Positions 23,969 through 32,111 of a stretch of DNA of 64,000 bases are shown piece after piece. The notes beneath the pieces are model-generated. The model ran no database searches. It was not told where the DNA came from and saw only the letters and a list, made by a program, of their open reading frames with translations. A program made the translations under genes and the position numbers. Origin of the DNA: JBGSMF01 sp041740315. GTDB lineage: Bacteria; Chloroflexota; Anaerolineae; Fen-1058. The stretch is from positions 29,941-93,940 of the forward strand of contig JBGSMF010000421.1 of NCBI GenBank assembly GCA_041740315.1. Reading direction: 5' to 3'. The first letter of the stretch is position 1. Each line of letters starts with the position of its first letter.

Positions 23969-23990
23969 TTTTGACACGCTGGCGGCCTTG
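23945..23990. other. attR: right junction of the integrative element
   Basis: Right junction with TCTTT at 23967-23971. Left of it is element DNA, right of it the continued isomerase gene. Joining the element ends gives an attP with imperfect dyad arms TTTGAGTAAGTCAGTC and the complement of GACTGCCTAACTCAAA (14 of 17 positions match), centred on TTTG. Confidence 0.85.
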
Positions 23991-24746
23991 TCTCAGGTGC
24001 ATGCGCTTGGATTCGAGGCGGTGCAAATCAACCTCCAACAAGCCGAGGTGGGTTATGGCTTTGCGCAACAAGCCAGCCTGGGTATTTACGCCGAACTGGC
24101 CCGCGAGTTGGCCGTGCGCCAGTTGAAGGTGGTGGGCATCCACGCGCTTTTTCTGACCGGCCCCCAAGTGTTCAGCCAGGACGCTCGCAGTGAACTGATG
24201 GCCGCCCAGGTCAAAATAGCGCAAACCCTGCATGCCACAGTCCTCACTGTGCATCCAGCCGACATATTCACCAGCGAAGAAGCCCTGCAAGCCTATGCCA
24301 AACAAACTGGCGCCAAACGAGCCAAGCCTCCGCTCCTCCCCGGCATGCGCGACCTGCAGCGCAGCCTGGCTGAAGAGGGCATAACACTGGCGCTGGAAAA
24401 TATCAAATACTGGCAAGCCAGCCGGGGGACAAACGACGTACAAGTTATGGCGCGCCTGGCAAAGGCGCTAGATTGTCGGGTGGCCTTGGACGTGCGGCGC
24501 AGCCTTTGCTCAGCCTCGCTGGAACGCTGGGTCGAGTTATTGGGAGATCGCATCATCGAGCTGCACCTGCACGACGAAAAGGCCGGCAGCGAACATCACC
24601 CGCCGCTGGCGCTCGACTGGCGCGCGATGATCCCCATCCTCAAGCGCACTGCCGCGCAAGTTTGCATCCTCGAAGCCGCCGCCGAGCCAGGCCACGGGGC
24701 CATCAAAATGAGCCGCGAATACATTGAGCGATTGTGGAGTCTATAA
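23972..24746 (+). pseudogene. 3' fragment of sugar-phosphate isomerase/epimerase gene
   Basis: Continuation of the gene begun at 7146, 258 codons, with the xylose-isomerase-like TIM barrel pattern: QVHALGFEAVQINLQQAEVG, VVGIHALFLTGP, ILALENIKYW-like strand (ITLALENIKYW), IIELHLHDEKAG with metal-binding His, and VCILEAAAEPGHGAI with Glu. It lacks its start, promoter and first strand. An in-frame TTG at 23988 has no clear ribosome site, so the fragment is probably silent while the element is integrated. It ends 5 bp from the convergent membrane protein gene. Confidence 0.9.
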
Positions 24747-24751
24747 CAGGC

Positions 24752-25546
24752 TCACCGCCCACGCCGGAGGGCATTGATGAGCAAAAATATGCCCAGCGCA
24801 ATAATCACCACGGGCCACCAGTTCTGCCCCAAGATCACCACCCCCAGGCCAATAACGGCCAGGATTGACGCCGGATACACGGCCCATTTTCGCTCTTGGC
24901 CGCTAGGGTTGAGGAAATAGAGCAAGCCAAAGACTGCTGCCAGGCCCAAAAAGAACACTCCCCCGGCAAGCCGCGGTGAGTCGCTCACCAGCACCACAAC
25001 CGGCATCAGGCCGGCAATGAACATCACGCCGCCGGGAATGAGCGCCCACCAATTCTGCTGGCGGTTGCTCAGATACACCCACACGAATGACAGCGCAATA
25101 CACCACATGAAAAACGCGCCGATCACCTCGCCGGGCACGCTCGAAGCGGCCAAGACAACGATGGCCATAAAAGTAATGATTCCGCCAGGGATGAGAGCCC
25201 ACCAAAACTCTTTGTGCCCTCGGCTAGACTGCACCAGGTAAATCAGCAAAAAGGGCAAACCAACGCTGAAAAGGAACAGGCTGCCTATCCACTCGCCCCT
25301 AACGTCACCTACCTCGGCCAAAAAGGTCACCAGCCCCAATCCCAACAAAATGCAGCCAGGGATGAGCGACCACCATTGATCGCGCGCAGTGATAAAGTTG
25401 AGCAAAAACAGCATTCCCAATCCGCCAAAAATCACCGACCAGAGTGGGGCACTCAACTCGCCAAACATATTAAAATTTTGCGCCAGCAAAAATGCTCCGC
25501 CCAAAATAAGCGCAACCGCCCAGATAATGGCCCAACGCGATTTCAT
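24752..25546 (-). CDS. Polytopic membrane protein with repeated WWALIPGG units
   Basis: Protein of 264 residues with about eight membrane segments. The motif WW(S/A)LIPG(G/C) recurs near residues 58, 115, 165, implying a tandem duplication of a two-helix unit; the end is the basic ALRRGR. Such proteins are common and uncharacterised in Chloroflexota. It converges on the interrupted isomerase gene. Start ATG 25546 has GGAGGCAC upstream. Confidence 0.75.
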   Translation of the reverse strand: MKSRWAIIWAVALILGGAFLLAQNFNMFGELSAPLWSVIFGGLGMLFLLNFITARDQWWSLIPGCILLGLGLVTFLAEVGDVRGEWIGSLFLFSVGLPFLLIYLVQSSRGHKEFWWALIPGGIITFMAIVVLAASSVPGEVIGAFFMWCIALSFVWVYLSNRQQNWWALIPGGVMFIAGLMPVVVLVSDSPRLAGGVFFLGLAAVFGLLYFLNPSGQERKWAVYPASILAVIGLGVVILGQNWWPVVIIALGIFLLINALRRGR

Positions 25547-25580
25547 GGGTGCCTCCTGATTGAATATGAGCTATTAGAGT

Positions 25581-25660
25581 TTATCGGAAATAACGCAGCC
25601 AACGTATCCCCATACGTTGGCGGACGGGCATGGGGATGCCCATCCTGCTATTTCCGATAA
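25581..25660. repeat. 80-bp MITE-like element, copy 1
   Basis: Ends TTATCGGAAATA / TATTTCCGATAA are a perfect 12-bp inverted repeat. Inside are two hairpins: CCAACGTAT-CCCC-ATACGTTGG and GGACGGGCAT-GGGG-ATGCCCATCC. An inverted copy of the same length is at 31294-31373. No transposase inside. Confidence 0.8.
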
Positions 25661-25720
25661 GGTCTATTGGATTCCGCCCAATGCTGGCTTCATTTTAGCA
25701 CCGCCCCAGTTCCCCGTCAA

Positions 25721-25749
25721 TTACACAAAGCTCCAAGTTGTTGTATAAT
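25721..25749 (+). promoter_or_regulatory. Sigma-70-like promoter before the B12-binding mutase subunit
   Basis: TTACAC (25721-25726), 17 bp, TATAAT (25744-25749), about 100 bp before the ATG at 25852. Confidence 0.6.
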
Positions 25750-25851
25750 GCCCTTGTGAAATTCTAGCCTCACAAGAAAGCAAAGCTTTCGCAGTGGTGT
25801 AGAAAAGTTTTATACTTTCCTATACCATAAAAAACCTATGGACACAGCATA

Positions 25852-26262
25852 ATGGGAAAAAAGATTCGCATTCTGATCGCCAAACCTGGATTAGACGGCC
25901 ATGACCGCGGCGCCAAGGTCATCGCCCGCGCGCTGCGCGACGCCGGAATGGAAGTGATTTACACCGGCCTGCGCCAGACGCCAGAAATGATTGTAGAAGC
26001 CGCCCTGCAAGAAGATGTGGACGCGGTAGGGCTGTCAATTTTGTCGGGCGCGCACAATACACTTTTGCCCCGCGTGGTCGAGCTGTTGCAGCAAAACGGG
26101 CTGGATGACGTGTTGGTGTTTGCAGGCGGCATCATCCCCGATGAAGACGTGCCGGCGCTCAAGCAGGCCGGCGTCAAGGCCGTCTTTGGGCCAGGCGCCA
26201 ACACCGACGAGGTTGTAGCGCTCGTTCAGGCTCAAGTCTTGGCCGCCCGCGCAAACACCTGA
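25852..26262 (+). CDS. B12-binding subunit of methylmalonyl-CoA mutase (or related mutase)
   Basis: Protein of 136 residues forming a single cobalamin-binding Rossmann domain: IAKPGLDGHDRG carries the DxHxxG motif (D15, H17, G20), then VGLSILSGAH and VFAGGIIP. In two-gene mutases this small chain binds adenosylcobalamin and joins a separate catalytic chain to convert methylmalonyl-CoA to succinyl-CoA. No large chain is in this window, but meaB follows, which supports acyl-CoA mutase identity over other B12 proteins. Related isobutyryl- or ethylmalonyl-CoA mutases remain possible. Confidence 0.9.
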   Translation: MGKKIRILIAKPGLDGHDRGAKVIARALRDAGMEVIYTGLRQTPEMIVEAALQEDVDAVGLSILSGAHNTLLPRVVELLQQNGLDDVLVFAGGIIPDEDVPALKQAGVKAVFGPGANTDEVVALVQAQVLAARANT

Positions 26263-26267
26263 AAGCG

Positions 26268-26366
26268 CTAGCAGGCTGTCGGAGAGCGGGCTGGTAGGCT
26301 CGTAGTGCGCGCTTCAGCGCGCTAAAGCGCACACTACGAACGGCCCTCTCCGACAAGCTCCTAGAC
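26268..26366. repeat. 99-bp palindromic repeat
   Basis: Imperfect 19-bp inverted ends (CTAGCAGGCTGTCGGAGAG / CTCTCCGACAAGCTCCTAG, 16 of 19) enclose a second palindrome TCGTAGTGCGC...GCGCACACTACGA. MITE-like; it sits between the B12 subunit and meaB. Confidence 0.65.
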
Positions 26367-26498
26367 ATCTATATAGCCCGAAATCTGTGCAAATGAGTCA
26401 AATTTCAACCCCGCTATCTTGGTCGCAGTTTTGGGCCTTGCCCGAAACTGCTTCGGGTTGGCGTAGCCAACCCGCCTAGTTTTAGCGCCGACCATACT

Positions 26499-27518
26499 AT
26501 GGACCTGATTCAAGAGACCCTGGGCGGCAACCGCCGCGCACTGGCCCGCCTGCTAAGCCAAATAGAAAACAACAGCGCCGCAGCCGCAGGCGTGCTGGCT
26601 ACCTTGTACCCACACACCGGCCGCGCCTATCTGCTAGGCATCACCGGTTCGCCGGGCACTGGCAAAAGCACCCTGGTGACCGAAATTGCCAAAGCTTACC
26701 GGCGCAGGGAGCTTTTGGTTGGCATTGTGGCAGTAGACCCCACCAGCCCATTCACCGGCGGGGCCATCTTGGGTGACCGTATCCGTATGCGCGACCTGGC
26801 CGGCGACCCTGGCGTGTTCATCCGCAGCATGGCCACACGCGGCAGCCTGGGCGGCCTGGCGCGCGCCACTGCCGATGTGACCAAGGCTCTAGATGCCGCT
26901 GGCTATCAGATGATCTTGATCGAAACCGTTGGCGCGGGGCAATCCGAAGTAGATATTGCCCGCACCGCCGACACCACCCTGGTCGTCGAAGCGCCCGGCC
27001 TGGGTGACGACATTCAAGCTATCAAAGCAGGCATACTAGAAATTGCCGACGTGCTGGTGGTTAACAAGGCCGACCGCGAAGGCGCCGAAAGCACCCTGCG
27101 CGCGCTCCAGGCCATGCTAGACCTGGGCGTGGCCGAGCATAAAGTGAGCCACCATGGGGTGAGCATGACGGTAGGCGTGCCGCACAAAGCGCCCGACAAG
27201 GCCCAAGAGAAACCTGTCTGGCGGCCACCTATTTTAAAGACCGTGGCATTAGAAAGCAAGGGCATTGACGAGCTCATCGAAGCAATCGAGCAGCATCGGC
27301 AATTTTTGAACACAAGTGGAGAAAAGCAGTCCCGAGTGCGCGGGCGACTGGCGGCAGAGCTAGACGCCATTCTGCGAGAGACTGTGATGCGCCAGTTGAT
27401 GAGCCAGACGGTTGCTTCTGAACTGGACAAGCTGCTAGAGCGCGTCCTGGCGCGCGAGCTAGACCCTTATGCAGCAGCAGCCCAGATCTTGGCCCATGCC
27501 AACATGTTTAAAAGTTGA
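26499..27518 (+). CDS. meaB: MeaB-type GTPase, methylmalonyl-CoA mutase chaperone
   Basis: Protein of 339 residues. G domain with GITGSPGTGKST at 47-58, DPTSPFTGGAILGDRIRM, the ETVGAGQSE switch segment and the NKAD base-recognition motif, then a C-terminal helical dimerisation arm. MeaB gates cofactor loading and protects the B12 mutase using GTP. It follows the mutase small subunit by 236 bp, a gap filled with palindromic repeats. The MITE after it has its target duplication overlapping the stop codon. Confidence 0.95.
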   Translation: MDLIQETLGGNRRALARLLSQIENNSAAAAGVLATLYPHTGRAYLLGITGSPGTGKSTLVTEIAKAYRRRELLVGIVAVDPTSPFTGGAILGDRIRMRDLAGDPGVFIRSMATRGSLGGLARATADVTKALDAAGYQMILIETVGAGQSEVDIARTADTTLVVEAPGLGDDIQAIKAGILEIADVLVVNKADREGAESTLRALQAMLDLGVAEHKVSHHGVSMTVGVPHKAPDKAQEKPVWRPPILKTVALESKGIDELIEAIEQHRQFLNTSGEKQSRVRGRLAAELDAILRETVMRQLMSQTVASELDKLLERVLARELDPYAAAAQILAHANMFKS

Positions 27519-27675
27519 TTATTAGTAACTCAGCCGGCACCCTTCGACCTGTCTGCCGACAGAGCAGGCTACGCGCCGCGCATCCCGAGCGAAGTGAAAC
27601 GCAGTCGAAGGAGCGCGGCGCTTATCCTGAGCAAGGCCGAAGGACGCTCAGGATGCTGAGTAGTTACGATTATTA
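27517..27675. repeat. GTAACT-family MITE with 8-bp target duplication
   Basis: A 143-bp element (27525-27667) with ends GTAACTCAGC / GCTGAGTAGTTAC, flanked by direct repeats GATTATTA (27517-27524 and 27668-27675). The interior contains CCTTCGACCTG-type and GCGAAGTGAAACGCAGTCGAAGG segments shared with 54021 and 62548. Confidence 0.8.
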
Positions 27676-27693
27676 ACACATAGGAGGACTTGT

Positions 27694-28293
27694 GTGGCTT
27701 ACGATTCATTGACCTATGATGCGCTGTTGCAACGCGCCGAGACCTTTAGCGCCAATCACTTTGAGCGCGCCAAAGAGTTTTTCCTTCAACTTGCCACCGA
27801 AGGTCAAAAGCCTCAGGTGATGCTGGTGAGTTGCGCCGATTCGCGCGTGGTGCCAGAAATGATTACCGGCGCCAGGCCCGGCGACCTGTTCGTTGTGCGC
27901 ACTGTTGCCAATGCCATTCCGGCTTATAGCGTCAGTGAATCAGCCGTGGGGTCTGCCATCGAATACGCCGTCCAACATTTAGGCATCTCGCATCTGGTTG
28001 TGCTAGGCCACACCGATTGCGGAGGCATCAAAGCGATGGACAAGCGGCTCGACCCTCTCAAAGAACCATCGCTGGCGCGTTGGCTTGAGCACGCCCGCCC
28101 GGCACGCCAGCGAATTGAAGGCCGCGCCATCAACGCAGAATTGCGGCACCGCGCCTTGGTTGAAGAAAACATCCGGCTTCAGCTTGAGCATGCCCAAACA
28201 TACACCTGCGTCCGAGAAGCAATCCAACGGGGCAAGCTACAGTTGCACGGATGGGTGTACGACGTGCTTAATGGGCAGGCAGCGGCGCTTTAA
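27694..28293 (+). CDS. Beta-class carbonic anhydrase
   Basis: Protein of 199 residues that hydrates CO2 to bicarbonate. Zinc ligands are C47 in SCADSR, H106 and C109 in GHTDCGG, with D49/R51 as the catalytic dyad. The start is a GTG with AGGAGG six bases upstream. It stands alone after a MITE insertion and before prs. Length and motifs are typical of the beta class. Confidence 0.95.
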   Translation: MAYDSLTYDALLQRAETFSANHFERAKEFFLQLATEGQKPQVMLVSCADSRVVPEMITGARPGDLFVVRTVANAIPAYSVSESAVGSAIEYAVQHLGISHLVVLGHTDCGGIKAMDKRLDPLKEPSLARWLEHARPARQRIEGRAINAELRHRALVEENIRLQLEHAQTYTCVREAIQRGKLQLHGWVYDVLNGQAAAL

Positions 28294-28353
28294 CCGTTCG
28301 CCGTTTCTTGTGCAATAGCCCCTGCCCCCAATCCATACCAGACAGGAAGTGCA

Positions 28354-29328
28354 ATGCCTCAACCTCATTTATATGGTCATATCAAGGTTTTTGCAGGCTC
28401 TAGTTGCCGCGACCTGACCCATTGCGTCTGCGAACAACTCGGACTAGAGATTTCTCCCAGCGAAACCTTGATCTTTGACAACGAGAATATTTTTGTCCGG
28501 CTAGGCATTAGCGTGCGCGGACAAGACGTGTTCATCGTCCAAACAATGTCATCGCCAGTCAACCAAAACCTGATGGAGTTGTTGATCTTTATTGACGCCG
28601 TCAAGCGCGCCAGCGCCGGGCGCATTACGGTAGTGATACCTTATTTTGCCTATGCCCGCAGTGATAAAAAGGACCAGCCCCGCGTGCCCATCACGGCCCG
28701 CCTGATCGCCGATCTGATTGCCACCGCCGGCGCCGACCGCTGGATGACGATAGACCTGCACGCCGGACAAATCCAGGGCTTTTTTGGCATTCCCGGCGAC
28801 GAGCTGACGGCATTTCACATCCTCAGCGATTATCTGGCCCAAAAGCAGCTCCACGACACCGTGGTCATGGCCGTAGACCTTGGCTTTGCCAAAAAAGGTC
28901 GCAACTATGCCGCCCGCCTAGATTTGCCCATGGCCTTTATTGAAAAACGCCGCAATCCAGAAAACGCCAAGATTGACCTGATGACGGTGCTGGGTGACGT
29001 GCAAGACAAAAATGTGATCTTGGTGGATGATGAAGTGGATACCGGCCAATCGGTAGAACTGGCCGTGAATACCCTCAAAGAACATCGTGCCGCCAATATC
29101 TACCTGGCCTTTACCCACCCGGTCTTGTCTGGCAATGCCGCCGCTCGCTTGGGGCAATTGCCCATTCGAGAAATCATCACCACCGATACCATCCCCATCC
29201 TCCCCGGCAAAAAACAATACCTGCCCAACCTGACCGTTTTGTCGGTCGGCTCTTTCTTGGGCGAGGTCATTCAACGAGTGCACGAGGGAGTATCCGTCGG
29301 CGCAATGTTTGACAAGCAGCCCGAATAA
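28354..29328 (+). CDS. prs: Ribose-phosphate pyrophosphokinase
   Basis: Protein of 324 residues that makes PRPP from ribose 5-phosphate and ATP. N-terminal KVFAGSSCRDL, the ATP-site stretch YFAYARSDKKDQPR with ITARLIADLI, and the PRPP loop ILVDDEVDTGQS are visible. AGGAAG precedes the ATG. The ABC-F gene begins two bases after its stop, so the two are cotranscribed. Confidence 0.93.
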   Translation: MPQPHLYGHIKVFAGSSCRDLTHCVCEQLGLEISPSETLIFDNENIFVRLGISVRGQDVFIVQTMSSPVNQNLMELLIFIDAVKRASAGRITVVIPYFAYARSDKKDQPRVPITARLIADLIATAGADRWMTIDLHAGQIQGFFGIPGDELTAFHILSDYLAQKQLHDTVVMAVDLGFAKKGRNYAARLDLPMAFIEKRRNPENAKIDLMTVLGDVQDKNVILVDDEVDTGQSVELAVNTLKEHRAANIYLAFTHPVLSGNAAARLGQLPIREIITTDTIPILPGKKQYLPNLTVLSVGSFLGEVIQRVHEGVSVGAMFDKQPE

Positions 29329-29329
29329 A

Positions 29330-31237
29330 ATGCCAGTCATCTCTGCCGTCAATCTATCCAAATCTTTTGGCGCCCAAGACATCTTTGCCGGAATCACCTG
29401 CTCGCTGGCGCACGGGCAACGCGCGGCGTTGGTAGGCCCCAACGGCGGCGGCAAAACCACTTTGCTGCGCGCCCTGGCCGGGCTGGAAGAACCCAGCAGC
29501 GGCCAGGTGCATCGCGCGCGCGGGTTGACCCTTGGCTACCTGCCGCAACGCGCCGATGAAGAACTGTCTGGCACACAGACTGTCTACCAAGAGTTGCTGA
29601 ATGTGTTCACTCACCTGCAAGCCCAAGCCCAAGAGTTGCGCCAGCTCGAGCATATCATGGCCGACCCCGAACAATACGAGACTGTCATTGAACGCTATGG
29701 CAAGTTGGCAGAGCAATTTGAAAATGCCGGCGGTTATACTTTCGAGCTGCGCATTGCGCAGACCCTGTCTGCCCTGGGCTTTGACAAGCAAGATTTCGGA
29801 CGCCCCGTTTACCAGCTATCGGGCGGGCAAAAAACCCGCCTCTTGCTGGCCCGGCTGATTTTACAAGAACCCGACGTGCTCTTGTTGGACGAGCCAACCA
29901 ACCACCTGGATATAGAAGCAGTTGAATGGCTTGAAACAGCCCTGCGCGACTTTGGCGGCGCGCTGATCGCCGTGGCGCACGACCGCTATTTCTTGGATGC
30001 CGTGGCCCAAACCATTTGGGAGCTTGAGGGGGGCCGGCTAGAAAGCTACCCTGGCAACTATACACAATATACCCAGTTGCGCACCGAACGCTATACCAGG
30101 CAACAAGCCGAATATGAACGCCAGCAGGAACATATTGCCAAAGAAGAATTTTTTATCAAGCGTTACATGGCCGGCCAAAAGACTCGCCAGGCGCAGGGAC
30201 GGCTCAAACGCCTGGAACGCATGGAACGTATGGCGCGTCCGGTTGAATCGAAAACATTGCGCCTCAAACTACGCACCGACCTCCGCAGCGGCGACCTGGT
30301 GCTATGGGCGCGCGACCTGGTGGTGGGCTATCCCGGCGACGAGCCGCTGCTCGATTGCCCCTGGCTAGAATTGCGGCGCAAGCAGCGGGTGGCCTTTTGG
30401 GGGCCAAACGGCGCCGGCAAAACCACCTTTCTAAAAACCGCGCTGGGCCAGGTGCAGCCGTTGAGCGGAGAGATAGAGTTTGGCGCTTCGGTCCAGGTGG
30501 GCTATTTTGCCCAGGTCCACGAAGGCCTCAACCCCCAACACTCTATTCTCGACGCCATCCTGAATATAAAAAATATGCCCACCGAGCAAGCGCGCGGCAT
30601 GTTGGGGCGCTACTTGTTCTCGGGCGACGATGTCTTCAAGCCAATTGGCGCTCTGTCGGGCGGTGAAAGCGCCCGTGTGGCCCTGTGTGTGCTCACGTTG
30701 CAAGGCGCTAATGTGTTGCTGCTAGACGAGCCTACCAATCACCTGGATATTTCATCTCAAGAAGTGCTGGAAGAGGTGCTGACAGACTTTAGCGGCACAA
30801 TTCTAATGGTGAGCCACGACCGCTACATGGTAGACCGGCTGGCTACTCATATGTGGGTGATTGAAGACAAACACGTACTAGTGTACCAAGGCGGCTATAG
30901 TCAATATGTGGCCCAACGCCAGGCCGCCAAGGAAGCCAGGAAACAAACCGAAAAGGCTCAAGAACCCCGCGCCAAACGGCAGCGCCCGCAGCTTTCAGAA
31001 CAGGCCAAGCAGCAACGTCGCAATGCCCAACGGGCTGCCGAGCTGGAACAAACAATTACCCAAATGGAGGCCCGCCTGCAAGAGCTATCCACTCAACTGG
31101 AAATAGCCGGCACTTCTGGCGCGGTAGATAGCGTCCACCGCCTGGGAACCGATTATGCCCGCCTGGAAAGCGAACTGCACCAAACCATTGAAGAATGGGA
31201 GCAAATAGCCCAGAAAGCAGAAAAGCTAGCTCCATGA
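29330..31237 (+). CDS. ABC-F family ATPase (ribosome-associated type)
   Basis: Soluble protein of 635 residues with two ABC domains and no membrane segments: GPNGGGKTT and LSGGQKTRLLLARL in the first, GPNGAGKTT and LSGGESARVALCVL in the second, joined by a charged linker, plus a Glu/Arg-rich C-terminal coiled coil as in Uup. ABC-F proteins act on ribosomes in translation rescue or antibiotic protection; Uup-like members also affect DNA. I chose MPVISAVNLSKSFG at 29330 because it starts the domain and lies two bases after prs; the upstream in-frame start would overlap prs. Confidence 0.92.
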   Translation: MPVISAVNLSKSFGAQDIFAGITCSLAHGQRAALVGPNGGGKTTLLRALAGLEEPSSGQVHRARGLTLGYLPQRADEELSGTQTVYQELLNVFTHLQAQAQELRQLEHIMADPEQYETVIERYGKLAEQFENAGGYTFELRIAQTLSALGFDKQDFGRPVYQLSGGQKTRLLLARLILQEPDVLLLDEPTNHLDIEAVEWLETALRDFGGALIAVAHDRYFLDAVAQTIWELEGGRLESYPGNYTQYTQLRTERYTRQQAEYERQQEHIAKEEFFIKRYMAGQKTRQAQGRLKRLERMERMARPVESKTLRLKLRTDLRSGDLVLWARDLVVGYPGDEPLLDCPWLELRRKQRVAFWGPNGAGKTTFLKTALGQVQPLSGEIEFGASVQVGYFAQVHEGLNPQHSILDAILNIKNMPTEQARGMLGRYLFSGDDVFKPIGALSGGESARVALCVLTLQGANVLLLDEPTNHLDISSQEVLEEVLTDFSGTILMVSHDRYMVDRLATHMWVIEDKHVLVYQGGYSQYVAQRQAAKEARKQTEKAQEPRAKRQRPQLSEQAKQQRRNAQRAAELEQTITQMEARLQELSTQLEIAGTSGAVDSVHRLGTDYARLESELHQTIEEWEQIAQKAEKLAP

Positions 31238-31293
31238 TAGGCAGGGAACTGGTTAAGGCCAAGCAGCGTCATTTTGCAATAGAACTATAGACC

Positions 31294-31373
31294 TTATTGG
31301 AAATAGCAGGACGGGCATCCCCATGCCCGTCCGCCAACGTATGGGGATACGTTGGCTGCGTTATTTCCTATAA
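31294..31373. repeat. 80-bp MITE-like element, copy 2 (inverted)
   Basis: Reverse-complement copy of 25581-25660, ends TTATTGGAAATA / TATTTCCTATAA. The GGACGGGCAT-CCCC-ATGCCCGTCC hairpin is perfect here. Confidence 0.8.
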
Positions 31374-31397
31374 ATATATTGTTCAAGGGAGCAAACC

Positions 31398-32111
31398 ATG
31401 ACTAGTACTATGGCTATAACGATTGCAAAACTGATTCAGCGCAAGCAAGTCGCCACGTTGGCTTCTCTAATCCTCACTTCTGCCCTGTGCGCGGCAATAA
31501 TTCTGGCCCGTTTTATCTACTCTGGCACGCAAACATATCGCTTCCTGGTCTGGAATTTGTTTTTGGCCTGGATTCCACTGGGATGCGCATGGGCGGCCCA
31601 AAGTTTTTACCAAAAAAAGACAACCATCTGTTACTTGCTGGTGCTAATCTGCGCCGTCACGTGGTTAATTTTTTTCCCCAACTCGCTGTATGTGATGACC
31701 GATCTGCTGCATCTACAGCCCAGAGACAACATTCCACACTGGTTCGACCTGGTCATGATTTTATCTTTCGCCTGGGCCGGCTACCTGTTGGGAATAGTTT
31801 CGCTGCGCCTGATGCAAGCCATTGTAGCCAAATCACTGGGCAAGTGGGCAAGCTGGCTATTTGTCATCGCCACATTGAGCCTGGGCAGCCTTGGCATCTA
31901 CTTTGGAAGATATCTCCGCTGGAATAGTTGGGATCTGATTATGCAGCCTGCGCCGCTTTTGGCCAGCATTTGGGCCAGGCTAAGTCACCCCTTGGCGCAT
32001 CCCCGGACGATTGTTTTTTCTCTGCTGTTTTCACTGTTTTTCATATCAACCTATTTCACTATATCGGCCTTGGCTGCGCTGCAACAAGAACAAGGCAATC
32101 CAGAGGCCTAA
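31398..32111 (+). CDS. DUF1361 family membrane protein
   Basis: Protein of 237 residues with about seven membrane segments. The DUF1361 landmarks are FLVWNLFLAWIPL, WLIFFPNSLYVMTDLLHL and GIYFGRYLRWNSWD. Function of the family is unknown. AGGGAG precedes the ATG. Its TAA is followed directly by the coaE ATG, so the two are one transcription unit. Confidence 0.88.
   Translation: MTSTMAITIAKLIQRKQVATLASLILTSALCAAIILARFIYSGTQTYRFLVWNLFLAWIPLGCAWAAQSFYQKKTTICYLLVLICAVTWLIFFPNSLYVMTDLLHLQPRDNIPHWFDLVMILSFAWAGYLLGIVSLRLMQAIVAKSLGKWASWLFVIATLSLGSLGIYFGRYLRWNSWDLIMQPAPLLASIWARLSHPLAHPRTIVFSLLFSLFFISTYFTISALAALQQEQGNPEA

Larger units (their letters stand above)
7181..23971. mobile_element. 16.8-kb AICE-like integrative element
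   Basis: Bounded by attL and attR inside one host gene. It carries a large serine integrase at the left edge, an FtsK-like translocase, Spd-like membrane proteins (one DUF2637), a ParB/DdrB-like protein, a DnaB-N/RepA-type helicase, ribbon-helix-helix and excisionase-like regulators, a tyrosine recombinase, a methyltransferase-nuclease fusion and a lipoprotein, nearly all on the minus strand. No relaxase, type IV coupling system, terminase large subunit or capsid gene is visible. An FtsK plus Spd plus replication set without relaxase is the hallmark of actinomycete integrative and conjugative elements, so I infer double-stranded DNA transfer. Boundaries are supported to within about 5 bases by restoration of the host frame. 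Confidence 0.85.

Noticed and set aside
7181..23971. Prophage interpretation of the element
   Set aside because: An HTH protein resembles a small terminase subunit, but no large terminase, portal, capsid, tail or lysis gene is visible; the FtsK and DUF2637 genes fit a conjugative element better.
24293..24556. Minus-strand frame within the isomerase fragment
   Set aside because: The plus strand encodes conserved TIM-barrel sequence in the joined frame; the antisense frame has no features.
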